Shown: piece by piece, positions 63,730-64,000 of the stretch
How the letters are laid out: every line of letters begins with the position of its first letter
Position numbering within the stretch: the stretch's first letter is position 1
Origin: WHSW01 sp963777775
Lineage (GTDB): Bacteria > Actinomycetota > Thermoleophilia > Solirubrobacterales > 70-9
Assembly: GCA_963777775.1 (NCBI GenBank)
Contig: CAVZRL010000005.1
Coordinates: 806,001-870,000 of the forward strand
Length of the DNA: 64,000 bases
Direction of reading: 5' to 3'
Notes under the pieces: model-generated
What the model was told of the DNA's origin: nothing
Seen by the model: the letters and a program-made list of their open reading frames with translations, nothing else
The model's database searches: none
Made by a program: the position numbers and the translations under genes

Positions 63730-64000
63730 TCACGAGGACAGCAGCGTCTCGACCGCACGCCGAGGCATCCCGATCCCCTCGACGTGGCAGTGACGCAGCA
63801 GCGCCTCGTGGCTCTCCAGCTCGAGCAGCGCCGCGCGGTGGGTGATCGCCACGTCCTCGAGCACCCGGCCGACGTCGGAGCGCCGCGGTACGCCGGCGAG
63901 CGAGATCGCGAACGGGCGCGCGTACTGGGCCCGGAATCCCTCGGCGTGGACCTGCACCCGACCCCATGCCTCGACGATGCCGACGACCCCGAGCCCGTAT
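63730..64000 (-). CDS. Conserved hypothetical protein (5' partial at window edge)
   Basis: The frame runs from the window edge (YGLGVVGIVEAWGRVQVHAEG) through FRAQYARPFAISLAGVPRRSD to the stop at 63730; an internal GTG at 63957 is probably not the start because similar-looking residues continue upstream. The pattern VVGIVEAWGRVQVHAEGFRAQYARP resembles short actinobacterial proteins of unknown role. Nothing more can be said without the N-terminus. Confidence 0.45.
   Translation of the reverse strand, partial: YGLGVVGIVEAWGRVQVHAEGFRAQYARPFAISLAGVPRRSDVGRVLEDVAITHRAALLELESHEALLRHCHVEGIGMPRRAVETLLSS

Overview
The window is about 64 kb of GC-rich, densely packed bacterial DNA with many GTG and TTG starts and many 4-base stop/start overlaps (GTGA, ATGA, TTGA). 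An F420-type Ddn-like reductase, a type III glutamine synthetase, ECF sigma/anti-sigma pairs, and a small secreted protein and a sigma factor with a hydrophobic C-terminal tail of kinds I associate with Solirubrobacterales suggest an actinobacterium, most likely class Thermoleophilia. This placement is inference; there is no rRNA, tRNA or single-copy marker set in the window. I saw no insertion sequence, CRISPR array, integrase or phage gene.

Region by region. 1-5.3 kb: a TfoX-like partial gene, cytochrome c maturation genes (ccmG/ccmH), secreted proteins, and a sigma factor translationally coupled to a large secreted protein whose frame is broken several times. 5.4-11.5 kb: a GT-C-like membrane protein, an aldo/keto reductase and a MarR regulator, divergent from a DrrA-type ABC exporter across a clear palindrome. 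11.5-16.2 kb: a broken AbiEi/DUF559 protein, an enoyl-CoA hydratase-like enzyme, an FAD oxidase and an acyl-CoA ligase. 16.3-19.2 kb: a possible metal-stress block with a cupredoxin lipoprotein, ECF sigma/anti-sigma, and a DUF4396 membrane protein preceded by a perfect CsoR-like box. 19.3-27.3 kb: glnN, an SR-rich basic protein, a Ddn-like reductase, a diguanylate cyclase, a zinc-ribbon protein and a DEAD-box helicase that share an unusual 5' leader hairpin, an MpsC-like protein and a flippase-like membrane protein.

27.3-34.8 kb is the oddest part. Short unrelated genes (HD-GYP, two oxidoreductase or hydrolase enzymes, a UspA-like protein, an XRE regulator, a CMD-like protein and several orphans) sit in both orientations. 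They are separated by copies of one structured intergenic repeat of up to about 160 bases, and every copy lies in the same orientation on the + strand. The layout resembles a gene-cassette array, but the repeat does not match canonical integron attC sites.

34.8-41.3 kb is ordinary: a lipoprotein, an MBL hydrolase, oligoendopeptidase F, a CorA-like transporter, a K+ channel with an RCK domain, a VOC protein and a SprT-like protease. 41.2-61.5 kb is a large catabolic locus. A minus-strand operon iclR-hutH-hutU-def-hutF-hutI degrades histidine. A peptide-deformylase-family gene sits in it, and no hutG is visible. Divergent from it, a plus-strand operon of about 13 genes encodes an SDR, a three-subunit molybdenum hydroxylase with a CoxG-like factor, two class III aminotransferases, a NitT/TauT-type ABC importer, an M20 deacylase, a DUF6282 hydrolase and a 4-OT-like tautomerase. 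Its substrate is unknown. The two operons share an intergenic region with three overlapping GTGAA half-sites. 61.5-64 kb holds small conserved genes and a partial gene.

At least ten frame breaks occur in otherwise recognisable genes, several of them at G or C homopolymers. Sequencing or assembly indels are therefore as likely as real decay, and proteins called broken here may be intact in the organism.
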